Origin: Tolypocladium sp. Sup5 PDA-1 | Lineage: Eukaryota > Ascomycota > Sordariomycetes > Hypocreales > Ophiocordycipitaceae | Assembly (NCBI GenBank): GCA_000750105.3 | Contig: JPHH03000007.1 | Span: forward strand, 248,001-312,000 | Reading direction: 5' to 3' | DNA: 64,000 bases | In this document: piece by piece, positions 10,265 to 21,955 of the stretch | How positions within the stretch are numbered: position 1 is the first letter of the stretch | Layout of the letters: every line of letters starts with the position of its first letter | Translations under genes and position numbers: made by a program | Notes under the pieces: model-generated | Databases searched by the model: none | What the model saw: only the letters and a program-made list of their open reading frames with translations | Told to the model about the DNA's origin: nothing

Positions 10265-11760
10265 ATGCCCCGAACCTCGCTTGATGGAAGGGGTCGCAAG
10301 GCCTTGGACAGCTCATCCAAGGCCGACGAGCAGGCCAGGCTGTATCAGCCAAGGAAGAGCTTTCCTACGAATCTAAAGGAAGCTTCGCCGCCCAAGACAA
10401 ACCCGTGGGGAAAGATCAAGCCGCTCTCTCCCAAACCGCTGTCTCCCGGGATGCCGTCTCCCGAGAAGCAGTCACCCAAGCAGGATTCATCCAAGCAGTC
10501 GTCCCCTAAGACGCCGTCTCCCAAGTATCCGTCTCCCAAGCAGCCGTCTCCGAAGCAGCCGTCTCCCAAGCAGCAGTCGCCCAAGCAGCAGTCTCCCAAG
10601 AGCCACAACTCTCCTGGATCTTCTGACCACGACGCAACTCCCCGAGCAAGCTATGCAAGCCTTGCCGAACAGAGAGTGTCACCAACCCCCTCCCCTCGAA
10701 AGGACTCGCGCCAGAAGGGAAAGGCGCCGGCAACCTTTGAAGAAGAGCGTTCGCACTCTGCATCGCCAAGCTCATCGAGGGCTCTGTTCCAGGCCGCTGC
10801 GCCCCGAGCCGGAGAAAGGCATGCAAACTGAGTCCAGCTGCCCCGGGTACCCACTAACTGTTGATGAAAGTCTTTGGGATCGCCCCTTTGGAGCCGACGT
10901 CTTTGTGCACGTTGGGCATCACGTGCTTCAGGTGCATCGAAGCATCCTCGTGCCCAGGTCAGGCTGGTTCCGCGATTGCCTGCCAGCCCCAAGCCCTGTA
11001 AGCTTGATTACCAGCGATTATGATCCTGTTTACGACACTTCAACTAATGTCAACCAGGGCGGTGCGCCGGTGGAGGTTCTCTTCCCAGGCGAGGCAAAGA
11101 TAGTTTCACATAGCCTCAAGTTCCTGTACACTGGCCGTGAGTGACTCTCCCCCATGTACAGTCCTCGACTGTGTTGCTTACCCTGGCGGTCTAGGACTTC
11201 AGCCATGTGAGTTCAACCACGAGAGGCCGCATGACATCACCAACGTTGCCTGTTGCAGCCTCTTCTACCTCGCCGCCGTGGATCTGCGAGCCAAAGCCAT
11301 AGCATCCCACGTCGTTCACATGCTCGAGTGCACCGCGAAGAAGTGGTGGGGGTTTCTCGACGCGCATTTCACGGGGCGGTACTTCGGCCAAGAGCAAGGG
11401 GCAGCGTTTGGGTTCCATTTGCGAAATGCACTGGATGCCGCCTACGGATATCCAGAGCAGCATGCCGTCAGCCCCCTGAGGCTGGCGCTGGCGGGCTTTC
11501 TCGACGTCGTGCTTCCGCTGATCATTCGACAGCCGACTGTCGTCGACTTGCTTTGCACGCGTACCTGGCAACGCTTCTCAGGTGCCATCACGGCGGATCT
11601 GGTCGAGTTCAGACGACGCAGGGGAGGGGCTCGGATCCCCAGAGGAGTCATGTACGATGAAGCAACCATTGAGGCTCTGCTCGAGAGCACGGCCATAGCA
11701 CGAGGCGGCGGCGCCGCCAGTGGTTCGGGCGGAGGAGCTAAAGAGCCGGCGAAGTTCTAG
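10265..11760 (+). CDS. BTB/POZ-domain protein with SPK-repeat N-terminus
   Basis: A probable adaptor or scaffold; BTB domains dimerise or bind Cul3-type partners, but no partner is evident. Proposed exons are 10265-10818, 10871-11136 and 11195-11760, giving 461 residues. The N-terminal 180 residues are low complexity, with many Ser-Pro-Lys triplets. The BTB fold follows: FGADVFVHVGHHVLQVHRSILVPRSGWFRDCL, then SLKFLYTGR, then LFYLAAVDLRAKAIASHVVHML. The join between exons 1 and 2 needs a GC-AG intron (10819-10870, 52 nt, branch site CTAAC); no GT donor nearby gives a compatible phase without deleting much of the Ser/Arg-rich part. The second intron is GT-AG (11137-11194). A sequencing error or frameshift is the alternative. 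The ATG at 10265 was preferred over one at 10133. Confidence 0.78.
10411..10605 (+). repeat. Coding repeat of Ser-Pro-Lys units
   Basis: An imperfect 12-18 nt repeat encoding SPK with variable spacers (SPKQP, SPKQQ, SPKTP, SPKYP), about a dozen units, inside the BTB gene. S/T-P-K motifs are typical proline-directed (CDK/MAPK) phosphosites and also resemble the DNA-binding tails of linker histones. Confidence 0.8.
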
Positions 11761-12377
11761 GGGACCAAGCAGCTCTGAGGAGGATACGAGAGGAGCGAGA
11801 GGGCAGCGAAGCAGGGGGTATTGCTGGCGAAAACATTGTTTCGCCGGCGCATCGGCGACCTTTGAGAGCTTGGGACAATTTGTCCTATGCTGCAGAGAGC
11901 ATATCAAGTTGAAGGTGTTGGACGCTATGCAACGACTTTTGTGGAGAAGGGTTATGGGCGTTTTGTTTAATTAAGTGTATAGAATTGAGTTTATAGAATC
12001 GATAAGTTACGGGCTAGAGAAACAGGGAATAATGCCGTCCAACTGTTGAGCTATGCCCGAAGGCCGGTTGCTTGTTAGCGTTGAAGTCTCGCGACGGACC
12101 GAAGCGCGTAGCTTAACGCCATTTACGGAGTAGAGCTGATGCTGACCTGCCAGGGTCCGTTCAGCGGCCCCCCATGCAACCTCAGCCCCAGCGAAGGCGC
12201 GAACGAGAATGCGATCGGCGACGGTGCCGTCACGAGAGAATAGAAAAGCTGGGTCTGGCGCGCAACCGGAGAGCTGACAAGCAGAGGTCTTTGCTGCTTC
12301 ACGCCCAAGCGGCTGTGTTACATTACATTACCTTGCCTATTCGTACCTTGGCTAAGCATTGACCTGCTGCGCTGCTC
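11761..12377. other. Intergenic region before the CorA-like gene
   Basis: It contains the BTB-gene 3' flank and the CorA-like gene promoter. No supported gene. Confidence 0.5.
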
Positions 12378-15300
12378 ATGGCGTACGAATACAACGCCGC
12401 CGAGGGCAGCAGCTCCCGCCGACCTCGCGTGCGCTTCAGCGGCGACTACTACGACAACCAGGTCTGTCTCAGTCTCGCCTCTCTTGTGTCCAGTTGTCTA
12501 ACAAGCCATAGCCACCTGTGGTTGTGAGGCCTAGTCGCTACGACAGCATCGACTCTTCGGGCATGCGGCCACGGCGCCGGGATTTTGACGATGAGTATCG
12601 CTCGCGGAGACCTGTCCATGTCCAGGTCCACAGCCGGCCTTGGAACCAGCAGGGGGCACGACCAGCGGTATACCGCGAAGTTGTGCGCCCCATGCCTATC
12701 AGTTCCAGGCGTGTGATCCCTCCGCGCGATGTCCGGGTTGTAGAGCCGCAGAGCCGTTTGCAAAGGGAGGCCGACGACATCCAGGCCCGCCATCGGTCGA
12801 GGTCGTCTTCGCCATCGCCTCCACGCGTACCACTCTCCCAGTCGCCGCCGCCGATGGTAGAGGAAGCCAGGGTAGAGACCACCCGAGCCAACAACGCCTG
12901 GAGACGAGCAGCCGCAGTCGAAGAGCCCGAGTGGCACTACGCCGGTTCCGACAGATCTCGCAGCCGCAGCCGCAGCCCCAAGAGACACAGAAACGACTAC
13001 GTCTTTGGTGCAACACCAGCCCAGGCTTACAGGTCTGGGGACGCAGAGGTTTATATCGTGTCCGAGGACCAGTACCAGTCCAACCAGCCATTCCGGCCGC
13101 CGACCCTGGCGGCCGAGGACACGGACCTGCTTGATGGCTTCAACTTTTCGTTTCCGTCTGCCGAGTCGTCCAGGGAGGTGGAGCTGTCGGACCTGGAGTC
13201 TCCGGGGGTCGAGACGGAATCGATACAGAGGGATGACGTGGCAAGCGTCAAGAACTCGAACGCCACGGGCATTTATTCATCGCATTACACGGGAAGCGCC
13301 GAGCTGGGGGGAACGCACATGGCAACATTGACGGTGCTTCATGACCCGAAGGGACGAAAGCGGCCACTCTTCAACTGGCTGTAAGACGTGTTTGTGTTTG
13401 CTCCTGCTAGAGAGCCATGCTGACGTCCCCGTAGGCACATTCGCCAGGAAGTGATGAACTTTGACGAGTTTTGGGTAAGGCAAAGACGCTGGATGTTGAC
13501 TATGAAGGTCTCGTTGATACTGACCTTCTTCAGGCTGATGTATCGCGTCAAGTGCGCTTCTCTGAGGTGGAGAGGACCGCCATCGGAAAACTCAGGGCCG
13601 ATGTCAAGAAACACTCGGTCAAGTCGAGGCAGAATCCCAAGGGCTCCAAAGTCGGGTACATGGACCCTCGCTGCTTCGAGGTTCCCCTGAAGTCGGCCAA
13701 GAAGAAGCTCTCCCCAGGGGATGTGTCTCCCGGATCCGCCCGCTGGGTCTGCATCCCTTACTTCTTGCTCCAGCAGTACTCTGGATTGCTCTCGGCCTCG
13801 AGCCCGGCGTCCTTTCCTCCGCAGACGTTGCTGCAGGCGCAGTATTCTCGGACTCCGCAGCAGAGAGATATGGAGCAGGCGGTCTGCCAGCTGGGGAGCG
13901 TGCGTCGAGGAGAGTGCTTCCATATTGCGCAGCTCTGGTGCCTGGTGCTTGACAACAGTGAGTCCAAACCATTCAACAGAGAATAGGTGTTGCTGATCGG
14001 GGTTGCAGGCCTCCTCGTTACTTGTGGCTCCATGCCGCAGTCGGATCTGTACGGCGATTCTCTGAAGCTGAACTCGCAGCCTTCGAAACAACCGACGGGG
14101 GCGTCTGGTTCCGGACGAATCCTCGTCGCGTACGGCAGCGCGGTGATGTGGGCTCTCAATGCAGAGGATTGTCCAACTTGGTTTGTGAGTCTTTCACTCC
14201 GTCCGTCTGGTGTCTTGAGCAAGACTTGTTAACCTAGAGAAGGCCTTCTTGTCCCACTTCCATGCGTTTTGGCCTAGAAACCTCGAGTTCAAGTCCAATG
14301 ATCAGGTCGTGACCGCCGAGACGTGGCCCAGGATCTTGAAGCTAGCTGCGCGCCCGCAGGGCAGCGTCATTCTGAGCTTTAAAACCATGTAAGGCCCAGA
14401 GTTGAACTAAGAAGCGATTTGGCTTGTTGCCTGCCTAACTTGTGAACCAGATCGCGCCCAGAACCCCCAAAGTCTGCCTTGAAGCCCAAGCCCGAGAGCC
14501 CAGGAGAAACAGCCGAGGACTGCGCAAAAGAAGCAGACCAGTCTCCAGAGTTCTTGCACGTCCTGACACTACGTCCTGCGGACTCGCGGGCATCCGACGA
14601 TGTGTCTTCAACAGCGGTGCTGGGGAATCTGAAAGTACAGCTAGAGGCGGCCGAAAAGTTCCTCACGGAACAAAACTCGTATGCTGGTCAAAGGGCGTAC
14701 AAGGGCTGCGGACACGCCACGCGAGGAGACGTTTACTCCTGTCTAGTGAATCAAGCGGCCGACGTTGAAGCAAAGGCCAGCGACACGGTTCGGCGCTTGT
14801 ACGAGGATCGAATCGACATCTTCAACTCCGCAGATGACTTGTTTCAACTATTTTCCCCCAAAGACTTTGACGGCCCCACAACCGGCAAGTTCTGGGAATC
14901 CGTCAAGTCAGCCGTCGTTGTAAGTCCCTGCTGGTGTAGAGGACTTGACTCTCGTATAATCTAATGACATTTATGATGCAGATGCCCGATATCGATGGCA
15001 ACCCAACGACGCCCGTCAGTCAAAGTCAAATGCTAGACGTATCGGAACTAAGGCCCCTTCTCAAGAGCATATCGCAAGAAACCCAGGCATTCCAAAGCAT
15101 TATGTCGTACGCTGATGAAAAGGAGCGTGCTAATGTCGACTTGCCTCGTGAGTTTGTCACGGCTTGGCTGCACGTTGTGTCGGGTATGATTGCCACTACT
15201 GCAGCCGTCAGCATTTGGCTTGTGCACTTGTCAAAGGCAAGAGCTCTCATCGGAGATGGAATGCAGAAGATCATCCAGGGGTTATCGAGCCAGAGCCTCC

Positions 15301-16419
15301 TGGACAGCGCGGCGGTGCTGCCCATGGAAGTGATGTCTTTGATTGCAATGGAACTGCTACAGGATCAGGTGGGCAAGGCGGACGATATTGCTGATACATA
15401 CTCTCAGTTTCTCAACTCACTGGTACGTATTGCTCGATTAATGGAACACATGAGAGTCTGACAACGTGTAGGACACGGATATTACGACGAAGCCGTCGGA
15501 CCGCTCGTACCAACACCGCATCGACCTCGTGCAGCAAGAAATGACGGCCATCAAGAGGACCCTGACAAAGCAACGCCTCATCATGGGCAGCATCAGAAGC
15601 AACCTTTCTGCCGTGGACACCCAAGAGCTTCTCACCGGCGCCGGCGATGAAGGCGCCTGGCGGCGACGGAATAGGAGAGACGTGGCAACGGGATGGGACC
15701 CTCAAGCCCATCGAGAGACTGCCCACTACTATCCTACGTACGAGCCCGTCGTCAGGCGAACTGAAAACGACTATATGGGGCTGGATGACCAGATGGCCGA
15801 GGATCTCGAGGCAGCCTCCAAGCTGTCGCCCACCGACAGGCTGGGCTTCCGCGGCCTGTTCGTCATGGAATGCGCGCGGCTCATCGAGCAGCGGGAGTTT
15901 GAGTTCCGCCGCTACACCGAGTACGCCGAGGACCTGGAGCGGGCCATCGTGTACAAGATGGACTGGACCAAGGACCGGCAGGAGAACGCCATCTACGCCT
16001 TCACCATCGTGACCATCGTCTTCCTGCCGCTGAGCGCCATCTCGAGCATCTTCGGCATGAACACGGCCGACGTGCGCGACATGGAGTCCGGGCAGTGGCT
16101 GTACTGGGCGGTCGCGCTGCCCGTGACGCTCATCATCATCGTCATCGGGCTCTGGTGGATGAACGAGCTGGGCAACGTGGTGCAGTGGATGATGGGCCGG
16201 CAACCGAGCCGCGCGACGGGTGGCAGCGGCGGGCTGGTGGTGCCGCAGATGCCCGAGAAGACGACGTATATCGTTGCTCCGCCGGCGGCGAAGACGGACT
16301 CGGACTACGAGGCGACGTACGCGGATGTCCAGGAGGTGCCGATGGGGAGGTATTCGAGCGAGCCCCCGGCCGTGACGCCACGGATCCGACGCCGTCCGCG
16401 GTCGGTCTACAGGTACTAG
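12378..16419 (+). CDS. Large CorA-like Mg2+ transporter protein
   Basis: A probable divalent-cation channel of the CorA superfamily. Nine exons: 12378-12461, 12512-13380, 13435-13474, 13534-13957, 14009-14184, 14240-14388, 14451-14919, 14982-15422 and 15472-16419. They sum to 3,600 nt (1,199 residues) and keep phase throughout. The C-terminus has the hallmark pair: TM1 (about 1057-1079) ending in the G-M-N selectivity motif (1079-1081, in SSIFGMNTADV) and TM2 (about 1094-1115, WLYWAVALPVTLIIIVIGLWW). A long helical stretch before TM1 (AEDLERAIVYKMDWTKDRQENAIYAF) fits the CorA stalk. The N-terminal thousand residues are far longer than bacterial CorA (about 320). They include a disordered head with an Arg-Ser repeat at about 174-188 and a folded-looking central region. 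Large forms like this occur in moulds; plasma-membrane location and Mg2+ selectivity are inferred. Confidence 0.87.
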
Positions 16420-16672
16420 ACGTTGGGCGATGGCAAGCAACAGCCCCTCGGATTTAAGAGACGGAGCCTTTGCCTGCAAATAATGACTGGTGAAATTCAA
16501 GGATCGTGACTTTGTATCGTTACGTCGGGTTGTATCATAAAACCATGGCTTGCCGCAACTGCACCTAATAAATCCAACAGTTGTCGCTCCCATCCCATAT
16601 ACCATAACTCATTACACAAATCATACGTAGCGTTCCATGGAATCAAGCTGCCTTTCCATCTCGTTTCGACAT

Positions 16673-17287
16673 TCAACGCTGATAGTACTCGCGCGTGCGA
16701 CGGCGGTCGTCGACGTTGATGGTAATGTGCTCCCGCTCATCCTCGGTGATGAGCCTCCTCGGCGGCGGCGGCGGCGGCGGGACGTGCCTCCGCGGGCCCT
16801 CGACGTAGCGATACGTCTCGTACTGGGGCTCGACGGGGACGGGGACGGGCACCGGCACGGGGATGAAGCGGTCGCGCTCGACGTAGACCTCCTTCTCGCG
16901 CTCGGTGCGGTGGTTGCGGCTGCGGCTGCGCGACCTGTGACGGCGGCGACGGCGCACCGGCGGCTCGACGTCGACGGCGATGACCTCGATCTGCGGCTCC
17001 GGCGCCGGCAGGCACGGCAGGCAGGGCGGCTCGGGGCACGGCGGCACGGGCTCGGGCTCCTCGATGACGGGGCACGGCGGCGGGGCCGGCTCCTCGCAGG
17101 GCGGCGGCGAGGGCGGGATGAAGCGCGTGATGCGCTGGCGGCGGAGGTACGTGTCGGGCTCGGGGTGGTGGAGGTAGAGGCGCTTCTTGGAAGGGCCTCT
17201 GTATTCCTTTGTGCCTGTCATCGTGGGACGAGGCGTCAGCGTGATGAAACTCAAAAGCGACGCTTGGGAGGCCAGGTACTGACCCAT
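16673..17287 (-). CDS. Pro/Arg-rich hypothetical protein
   Basis: I do not recognise a family. The ATG at 17287 is followed almost at once by a likely 69-nt intron (17283-17215, donor GTCAGT, branch GCTGAC, acceptor ACAG), then one exon to 16673, about 181 residues. The product has proline clusters (PPSPPPCEEPAPPPCP, PVPVPVPVPVEP, PPPPPPP), a run of Arg/Ser-Arg (RRRRRHRSRSRSRNHR), several Cys-Pro pairs and a charged end (DEREHITINVDDRRRTREYYQR). It is probably disordered. The intron is open in frame, so retention would also give a protein. It is convergent with the CorA-like gene, 253 bp away. Real coding status is likely because the frame stays open with consistent GC-rich codon use, but there is no homology support. 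Confidence 0.55.
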   Translation of the reverse strand: MGQYLASQASLLSFITLTPRPTMTGTKEYRGPSKKRLYLHHPEPDTYLRRQRITRFIPPSPPPCEEPAPPPCPVIEEPEPVPPCPEPPCLPCLPAPEPQIEVIAVDVEPPVRRRRRHRSRSRSRNHRTEREKEVYVERDRFIPVPVPVPVPVEPQYETYRYVEGPRRHVPPPPPPPRRLITEDEREHITINVDDRRRTREYYQR

Positions 17288-18352
17288 GGTGGCGGCGTTG
17301 GCGGTGATGGAGCCGGTACTACGAAGATGTCTCACGCCTCGAGACGAGCTCGCCGTTGCGAAGCAAGACAGCTAGTAAATGATGCAAACACGCCCTCGAC
17401 AGCCCGTCAACGAGACGACGACGCGCAAGATATAGAGCAGGCCTGCCACGAGGCGCAGGGCAGGGCGGGGACCAGCCAACGGGGCCGTTTAAGAGCCGAC
17501 GAGATCGCATCATGTGGGCATCTATCTGCACGGCATCGGCAGCACCGCCTGATGACGTGCACCGTCACGCCAAACAAAAAAGCAGGCTTTCGGGGCTCGG
17601 GCTGCTGCGGGTGGAGCGTTGGGCCGCAGCCACTCACGGCACGGGGGCCCTGGGATCGCGCAGGTTGGAAGCAGGGCTGAGCCTGCGGGTGTTTGGGCTG
17701 GACCTGGAACTGACCGAAGGGACCTTGCAGAAAGTGGATGCAAAGGTGTTCCTTTGTCGGGCTGGGGGATTACCTGTCTTGTCGATGGCGATGTCCCGGG
17801 TGAAGGGGAAGAGGACGGGCGTCTTGTTGGGCTGCGAGCACGGGGCCCTTGGACAGAGGCAGCTCAGGCACATGCACCCCCCCTTCGTGCGGCTTGTTCA
17901 AAGACGGGCGGATGGAAATAGAATGCGCCTCTTCCTTGGGCACCCGTTGCAACAACACCCAACAGTCTTTGTCTTGGCGACGTTTTTAACTCGTCGGGTT
18001 CGGCTGCATCCGCACCACGGCAGTTCCGGCGCAGCGGGTCACCCGTCCGGAGCCCGAAGCCCCGGATCAGGCCACGCACTACGTATTAGTATCCCGCCTC
18101 CCGAGCCCGGCCCTCCACGGGGTCGGCGTCCTCTCTGCTCCCTTCGCCTCGCTCTCCGTCTCACACGACATCGGACGCCAAACCTCACGTGGCGTCATCC
18201 CAGCTGCCCATCGTGAAACCGCAGCAGCCGCGAAAAGGCGAGACGACGGTCTAGACTCGTGGCATAAGAATAGGCAAGGTATCCGTAGTAGTGCGTGGGG
18301 GAGCGACGCGCAAAGTTGCGACGTTTCATGACTGTGACACGAGGCGGGGGCC

Positions 18353-18382
18353 GATGGCGATGGCGATGGCGATGGCGATGGG
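18353..18382. repeat. GATGGC hexanucleotide microsatellite
   Basis: Four perfect GATGGC units plus a fifth ending GATGGG, in non-coding DNA. Confidence 0.9.
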
Positions 18383-19930
18383 ACGGCGAGCATTCTGGCC
18401 GTGGACTTGGCGGCGGAAGCGAAAGACGCAGAGACTGCCATGGTGGACGCGGATTCATCTGACGATGCCAACTGGTCTGTTGCTGTTTCGTTGCTTGCAA
18501 AAGCGCAAATGCCGCACGCGGCCGGCGGGGGCCAGGCATGTCATGTTGATTACAAAAGCACCACGCATAAACGTCGTTTGAAGTGCCGAGTCTGTTTAAG
18601 CTGGACGCCGTGTGTCCATCTTCCACACTCGGTGGGTTGAGGCCTCTGCTACCGAGTCGCGAAGCTGTTTGAGTTGTCTGGGTGATGCCAACCACCACGG
18701 CTGTAGAGTACTCGTACAGAGCATCAACGACTCAATGGCACCTTGAGCCTTCGCAAAGCTGGGGACCCCCGGAGTGGGGAGCAGCCCTGTCCTAGCAGGG
18801 TGCTGCATAAGAGACAAATCGGGCTGGTGTTGTCGACTAGTCAGGACATGTCCCAAGCCACGACATCTGTCGAGCCGCAAGCTCTCCTGCCGTTTTCTCG
18901 ACAGCAGACACTATACTTCCCTTACCATCTACTCGCATACTTCCTGCGACTGAACAATTCCTGCGACCTCGAGTATCCGTACTCAGGGGCATCGTCGAGA
19001 CTCGGAGCGATGCACGTGAGATTGAGGCGAGGATCAGGGGTTCAAGGCTTGGTTCCTGCACACCGCCAGAGTGGCATGTGGAGGACCGCCGGAGCTACTG
19101 CGCCGCTGGCGGTGATGGAGGGCCGCCTCTGGCGCTGGTGATTGGCGAGTTTGGCAGAGGCTCGAAATAAGCCCAGCTCCATCTCCATCCGGGCGCCAAA
19201 CCAACAGCTTCTGCCACATGGGAACACAAGATGGCCAGCAGGACCCTGTCCAGCCGTCCCCAGGCTTGGCCTGCAACTGCTGGTGAGACCGAGACGACGA
19301 GGTCCTTGAAGACCTGCAAGAAACGAAACATAGTCGCAAGAAGACCGAAATAACTCTCGGGGCCTGGATGGGGCTTCGTCTTGCAACTCGGGCAGGTCAG
19401 GATTGAGCTCCCCTATTCGAGACTCGTCCAGACTCAGCTGATGCGCCAACCGTGTCCGAGAAGGGCGTCGCCCAAACGCCACACGCAGAGCGGGCGCCGG
19501 CCGACGGGCGACTATTGGATCGCGGGCGCCAGTGCAAGAGTCAAGGGAATTTCCCACCAGTTCCTGAGCCGTGAAACACGTCCTCACTGCGACCCGCGCC
19601 GCGAGGGTAATATCGCGTAAAGTGTCGAAGCCACTGGGAGGTTGTTTCACGGAGATGACTTCCACCCAAGGCGCGATATTGCCGCCAGCGGGTCTCGAGG
19701 CGAGTAGTCCGTATGCAAATGACGGAACAGATAGTAATAGCTGCTAGTTACTATTATAGCGCGCCTGCAGCTGCGCTAATCCGTGCCTGATAAATGGCCA
19801 GACTCGCAGAGAGTTGGGCATTGATAGTCGAGGAGCACTGCTGCGTGGTTGCCGGCGCAATAATACGCATGTGCGTCGGACTGCCGGGGCGTCACACTGC
19901 AGCGTGGCTTGCATTTGGCCTGGGGTTGGC

Positions 19931-19960
19931 CGAGTCCGTACTCGTACTCGTACTTGTCCG
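19931..19960. repeat. GTACTC tandem motif
   Basis: GAGTCCGTACTCGTACTCGT-type tandem array, a member of the dispersed GTAC-centred motif family of this window. Confidence 0.6.
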
Positions 19961-20622
19961 TTGTTGTCTGCAGCACGCAGCTAACAGTTATTAATGGAGG
20001 CTGTTCCATATCCGTCGTTGATATGTCATATGACCGAGCAGGATTGCCGTTTGCAGTGGGCCATCAGGAGTCGTCGATAATGGGACGATCGATCCGCAGA
20101 GGCCATCCCTCGTCCAATTCCCCTGGGCGCGTTGCCCATGCCCAGGATGGGTTAGCCCCAACGAGACTCGAAACCGTACCTGCAGAAGCTCGCGGGTGCG
20201 ATGGATGTGACGTGAGAAACCAAGTGACATGAAGAAGCGCACGCAGACGGGCCTGATGACAGCACGCGAGGCTTATCAGGCTCGAGGGTTCCGCTCGAGG
20301 GCAAACAGGACCCAAGCAGGTCCTATGTAGGAACAAAGCGACCGCCGATCGACCCTCCGGCGTCCCACAGGGGTTTATTGCCATCATCGAGGGCAAAGGC
20401 CCGTGGTTTCGACTTGTGCTGGATGCGGAAAAAGCTGCTGCTGCTCGCTGCGACTGCAACGTGGGTGATTGGCGTGCAGTTTGGCCAGTCATCCATGATC
20501 CATGATGATTGACCCATCCGAGTCCCTGGTTGGGGGCCTCAGGGTCGGCACTGTTCCCCTCCGTCCTTGCTAGCCGTTGCCAATTTAACTCCAAGGCCAC
20601 TTGCAGCAGCGGCAAGGTCTTT

Positions 20623-20637
20623 GGGGGGGGGGGGGGG
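20623..20637. repeat. Homopolymer of 15 G
   Basis: Uninterrupted run of 15 guanines in non-coding DNA; possible G-quadruplex former or sequencing-length artefact. Confidence 0.8.
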
Positions 20638-21955
20638 TTCGCGGGGTTCGCGAGGTGTGAGGCCCCGTCGCCATCAACGGACGCCTATGCCCAGATTAGG
20701 CCGTGCCTTGCTGTAGCGGGCGCTGTGGCACAGAGCTGGGAGCGATGGCGTCTGCCACTGGCGGCGCTTCCGCTTCGCTTTTGTCGGGATGTTTGCTGGC
20801 CCTGCGTCTGAGGACTGACACCTCTAGCACTGGGAAAACGAGCTCATCTGCGCGTGGACCTGGATACGCACCTGGCACGAGGAGCCAACACCATCGTCAT
20901 CGTCATCGTCGAGGGTAGCCGAGATGTTAGTCGCAAGAGTCCTGGAACCGATCAGTGCAGCAGCCCATTCCATCGTCAACCTGGATGGTACCCTGGGAGA
21001 AGCTGAGGGTTCCAAGGTCGCCGCTGGCGGCGGCAGAACATCGTGGTGCCACTCACCGACCCGCCACGGTCACCTCGAGGCTTTGGCGCTGGAACCCACG
21101 CGCTACAGCGGGGCTAGGCTCTGCGCACCGCTGCAGCAGCGGGCAGCGTTACACTAGGTACTCGCGCGCTCCATCGTTCTAGCATCAGCGGGGCTAGTGT
21201 CGCTCTCTGAAGGCTTCCACCAAGTGCGCTCATCAGTCCATCCCTCGACCTCAGCAATGCGGATGACTCGGGGGTCCATTAGCTTAGCAATAATTCAGCA
21301 GCGCGTATTTCGAACGACGAGGACGACTTCTCCTGTTCGCATTCGATAATCCTCAAACTCTGGAGCTTCCATCTCCGGCGGCAGCGGAGCAGCGCCTCGT
21401 CTTCACATGGCCGTCTGACCTCCCCCATCGAACACCAGACGCAAAAGCGACCAGCAGGCACTAAGCACCTGGAGCCTGCATGATATTGAAGGCGGCCTGG
21501 GGCTTAAGGCGCAGAAACTGCCACTGACATCAACACCGCCAGCTGCCAAGGGCGGCAGAGACAAGGCGAAAAGGGGTCCCGCCCGGCAGAGACGCGAGAC
21601 ACTGATACAGCACGGCAGTCTTGCACATCGATCGTCGTCCTCGGGCAGGATTGACTGCGCTTTTCGCCACAGTGGGAGGCCAAACGCTTTGTTCGCGACA
21701 CCATCACCCTCCACCACACGCACGAGTCCGTCCCCGGCCGTCGTCCGCTCCCGTTCCGGGTCCCCGTATCCGGACGTATACAGGCGCGCTCGTACATGCG
21801 ACGCGGATCAGGATTAGCATCAGGATCAGGGTCAAGGCTGGCGTCTCGAAACTCTCGGCCAGCCGGTGGCCTGCCCTGGCCTGCCTTGCCTGCGCACAAG
21901 CCCAGACGCCCTCTCCACCCAGATTGCGGAGGCCCTCGCTCTGCATAACGGGACC

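Larger units (their letters stand above)
17288..21955. other. 4.7 kb stretch without a supported gene
   Basis: It contains the promoter of the Pro/Arg-rich gene and the upstream region of the RhoGAP gene. Open frames of 150-230 codons occur on both strands, but those I checked begin at non-ATG codons, have odd composition and resemble nothing known. It holds a hexanucleotide microsatellite, a 15-G run and GTACTCGTACTCG repeats at 19931-19960. Small lineage-specific genes or long non-coding RNAs cannot be excluded. Confidence 0.4.

Noticed and set aside
10265..11760. BTB gene as a frameshifted pseudogene
   Set aside because: Both frame changes fall at plausible intron signals with exact phase, and the domain is intact, so a functional gene is the simpler reading.
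15412..16605. 397-codon open frame on the minus strand over the CorA-like gene
   Set aside because: It is antisense to the GMN/TM exon, is made of Arg/His/Val-rich low-complexity sequence and resembles no family; it arises from GC-rich codon use of the real gene.
16637..17680. 347-codon plus-strand frame over the Pro/Arg-rich gene
   Set aside because: An alternative to the minus-strand call, but its composition (Arg/Asp/Gly/Leu repeats) fits the reverse of the proline-rich frame and it lacks plausible signals; I kept the minus-strand gene at modest confidence.
19042..19665. 207-codon minus-strand frame
   Set aside because: Begins with GTG and has no recognisable motif or intron structure.
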